From: Actinomadura sp. 6K520
Lineage (GTDB): Bacteria > Actinomycetota > Actinomycetes > Streptosporangiales > Streptosporangiaceae
DNA length: 64,000 bases
Direction: 5' to 3'
Assembly: GCF_004349245.1 (NCBI RefSeq)
Contig: NZ_SMLC01000012.1
Coordinates: forward strand, 1 to 64,000
Shown: piece by piece, positions 62,304 to 64,000 of the stretch
Position numbering within the stretch: the stretch's first letter is position 1
How the letters are laid out: each line of letters starts with the position of its first letter
Translations under genes and position numbers: made by a program
Notes under the pieces: generated by a model
Seen by the model: the letters and a program-made list of their open reading frames with translations, nothing else
Told to the model about the DNA's origin: nothing
The model's database searches: none

Positions 62304-62327
62304 TCCTTCTTGTTGTATCTTGCGGGT

Positions 62328-63092
62328 ATGTCGCGGTCCGGTCAAGCCGCCCTGCCGCCCTTCATCGGCCTGGTGGCCCACGAGGTGCGATGGCGGCTCC
62401 TCAGCGAGCTGGCGCGCAGCGATCTGCGCGTGCGGGAACTGGTCGCCCTGGTCGGCCAGCCGCAGAACCTGGTCTCCTACCATCTGCGGCTGCTGCGCTC
62501 CGGCGGCCTCGTCACCGCGCGCCGCAGCAGCCACGACGGCCGCGACAGCTACTACCACCTGGACCTGGAGCGCCTCGGGAACGGGCTGGCCGCCACCGGC
62601 GCCGCCCTGCACCCCGCCCTCGGCCCGGTCCCCGCTCCGGCCAGGCCCCGGGAAACCGTGTCCTCGGTGCTGTTCGCCTGCACCGGCAACAGCGCCCGCT
62701 CACCGATCGCCGAGGCCCTCCTGCACCGCCGCACCGGTGGCCGGGTCGAGGTGACGAGCGCCGGGAGCCACCCCAAACCGCGGCTGCATCCAGCGGCCGT
62801 GCGAGTGCTGCGCGAGCGGTACGGCATCGACGTCGCCGGCCGGCGTCCGCGGCCCCTGGACGACCTCACCGGCCGTGACTTCACCTACGTGATCACCCTG
62901 TGCGACAAGGTCCGCGAAGTCTGCCCCGAGTTCGGCGACCACTCCCGGCGGATCCACTGGAGCATCCCCGACCCCGCCGCCTCCGACGACGCAGGTCAGG
63001 CGGCCTTCGTCCGTACCGCGGCCGAGATCGACACCCGAATCGGCCACCTGCTGCCTCAGCTCGCCCAACCGGAACAGGAGATCCGCCCATGA
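62328..63092 (+). CDS. ArsR regulator fused to thioredoxin-type arsenate reductase
   Basis: ATG 62328 gives 254 residues. Residues ~1-95 are an ArsR winged helix (HEVRWRLLSELARSDLRVRE, LVGQPQNLVSYHLRLLRSGG) with no Cys, so the usual arsenite-binding thiols are missing from it. Residues ~108-245 are a low-molecular-weight phosphatase/ArsC domain: P-loop LFACTGNSARSPIAEALL (CX5R), a Cys pair in TLCDKVREVCPEFGD and the catalytic Asp in WSIPDPAA. The enzyme part appears complete. One protein therefore joins detoxification chemistry and DNA binding. Its stop is coupled to the VOC gene. Confidence 0.9.
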   Translation: MSRSGQAALPPFIGLVAHEVRWRLLSELARSDLRVRELVALVGQPQNLVSYHLRLLRSGGLVTARRSSHDGRDSYYHLDLERLGNGLAATGAALHPALGPVPAPARPRETVSSVLFACTGNSARSPIAEALLHRRTGGRVEVTSAGSHPKPRLHPAAVRVLRERYGIDVAGRRPRPLDDLTGRDFTYVITLCDKVREVCPEFGDHSRRIHWSIPDPAASDDAGQAAFVRTAAEIDTRIGHLLPQLAQPEQEIRP

Positions 63093-63490
63093 CCGCACCT
63101 GACCAGTTCGCCGGCGTCCGCTACCTCGTCGACGACGTCCAGGCCGCCGTCGACTTCTACACGGCCCACCTCGGGTTCACGGTCCGCATGAGCGCCGCGC
63201 CCGCCTTCGCCGACGTGGTCCGCGGGCCGCTGCGGCTGCTGCTGTCCGGCCCGGCCAGCTCCGGCACCCGCGCGACGCCCGACCCGGCCGAGCCCGGCCG
63301 CAACCGCGTCCACCTCGTCCTGGACGACCTCGACGCCGAGATCGACCGGCTCCGCGCGGCCGGGCTGACCTTCCGCACCGACGTCGTCGCCGGGCCCGGC
63401 GGCCGCCAGATCCTGCTCACCGACCCCGCGGGCAACCTCGTCGAACTCTTCGAACCCGCGAACCACCCACCCGCCCCGGCGACCCCTTAA
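63089..63490 (+). CDS. VOC (glyoxalase-like) protein
   Basis: ATG 63089 overlaps the arsR-arsC stop and gives 133 residues. The beta-alpha-beta-beta-beta repeats are clear: VRYLVDDVQAAVDFYTAHLG, VHLVLDDLDAEIDRLRAAG and LTDPAGNLVELFEP with the C-terminal metal Glu. It contains no Cys, which argues against the ArsI carbon-arsenic lyase type despite the context. It may bind a small ligand or act as a dioxygenase or isomerase. Confidence 0.87.
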   Translation: MTAPDQFAGVRYLVDDVQAAVDFYTAHLGFTVRMSAAPAFADVVRGPLRLLLSGPASSGTRATPDPAEPGRNRVHLVLDDLDAEIDRLRAAGLTFRTDVVAGPGGRQILLTDPAGNLVELFEPANHPPAPATP

Positions 63491-64000
63491 CCCTGGGTCA
63501 CCAGGCCCGATTCGTAGGCCAGGACGACCAGTTGGGCGCGGTCGCGGACGTGGAGTTTGGTCATGGCCCGGTTGATGTGGGTCTTGGCCGTCGCTGAGCT
63601 GATCACCATGCGGGCGGCGATCTGGTCGTTGGACAGGCCGTGCGCGACCAGTGCGACGGCCTCGCGTTCCCGGTGGGTCAGTTCCTCCAGGGCCGCCCCG
63701 GACGTCGTGAGCGGCTGGGCGACGTACCGGTCGATCAGCCGGCGGGTGATCGACGGTGCCAGCAACGCGTCGCCCCGGGCGGCCACGCGGACGGAGTGGA
63801 CGAGGTCCTCCGGCTGGATGTCCTTGACGAGGAAGCCGGCGGCGCCGGCGCGCAGCGCGTCCAGGACGTACTCGTCCAGGCCGTAGTTGGTCAGGATGAC
63901 CACGTGCACCCCGGCCAGGGCCGGGTCCGCGGCGATGCGCCGGGTCGCCTCGATGCCGTCCACGACCGGCATCCGGATGTCGATGAGCGCGATGTCCGGC
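63487..64000 (-). CDS. NarL-type response regulator (N-terminus outside window)
   Basis: The visible 171 codons cover the receiver from PDIALIDIRMPVVDG (phosphoacceptor Asp) through HVVILTNYGLDEYVLDAL and Lys in FLVKDIQPEDLV, then the LuxR HTH LTHREREAVALVAHGLSNDQ, IAARMVISSATAKTHINRAM. The frame runs out of the window upstream, so ~40 residues are missing. It overlaps the VOC gene end by four bases. A partner kinase should lie just beyond the window. Confidence 0.9.
   Translation of the reverse strand, partial: PDIALIDIRMPVVDGIEATRRIAADPALAGVHVVILTNYGLDEYVLDALRAGAAGFLVKDIQPEDLVHSVRVAARGDALLAPSITRRLIDRYVAQPLTTSGAALEELTHREREAVALVAHGLSNDQIAARMVISSATAKTHINRAMTKLHVRDRAQLVVLAYESGLVTQG

Noticed and set aside
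63089-63490. ArsI carbon-arsenic lyase
   Set aside because: The VOC protein has no Cys, whereas ArsI needs a Cys pair.

Overview
The window is high-GC DNA with short intergenic gaps, many four-base start/stop overlaps (ATGA or GTGA) and frequent GTG starts. Its gene families are typical of a filamentous actinomycete: a Cvn conservon with its own P450s, class F sortase with a DUF4397 protein, XRE/NBR1-Ig proteins, WD40 Ser/Thr kinases, and ABC sugar uptake under a LacI repressor. Streptosporangiales (Actinomadura-like) is my guess from gene content; the sequence does not prove the genus. I see no rRNA, tRNA, CRISPR array or intact transposase.

1-5.5 kb: two secreted proteins that share a nearly identical I36 module (one fused to M23, one to SpoIID), a convergent HTH-membrane-NBR1-Ig regulator, a large imperfect palindrome, a YeaQ-type membrane protein, a small Ser/Thr kinase and a UBP-type zinc-finger protein.

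5.5-14 kb: a worn region where intact genes (YihY, MFS, MBL-rhodanese, MarR/methyltransferase, ArsR/SRPBCC/DUF1579) lie among gene stumps (PRC-barrel, disulfide reductase, ArsR-rhodanese, P-type ATPase tail). The MBL-rhodanese/MFS pair looks like the surviving core of a sulfur-stress operon eroded at both ends.

14-23 kb: DUF4397 protein plus class F sortase, then a beta-glucan utilisation locus: secreted GH16-CBM6 on one strand, and on the other binding protein, two permeases, GH1 beta-glucosidase and LacI. Three GAGAG/CTCTC operators lie between the two arms.

23-31 kb: conservon cvnABCD with a CYP157-like P450 and a convergent canonical P450, then a Rox-type (rifamycin monooxygenase-like) FAD enzyme preceded by a 17-residue leader ORF, and a secreted beta-helix protein.

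32-36 kb: a VanR/VanS-like pair divergent from VanY-like and VanJ-like genes, without vanHAX.

35.7-42 kb: a type I Wadjet (Jet) SMC operon, jetA-jetB-jetC. The nuclease gene jetD is reduced to a 49-codon stump that keeps a start overlapping jetC and a JetD-like tail. A two-helix membrane protein precedes jetA. A kinase/WD40 protein is transcribed divergently.

46-64 kb: a pair of adenylate-forming enzymes (one lacking key motifs) with an AraC regulator, SRPBCC-ArsR-SRPBCC, a DesKR-type two-component system, two small membrane proteins, an LLM flavin enzyme, a TetR-regulated ABC exporter, RidA/WYL, an APC permease divergent from an ArsR-arsenate reductase fusion with a VOC protein, and a NarL regulator cut by the window end.
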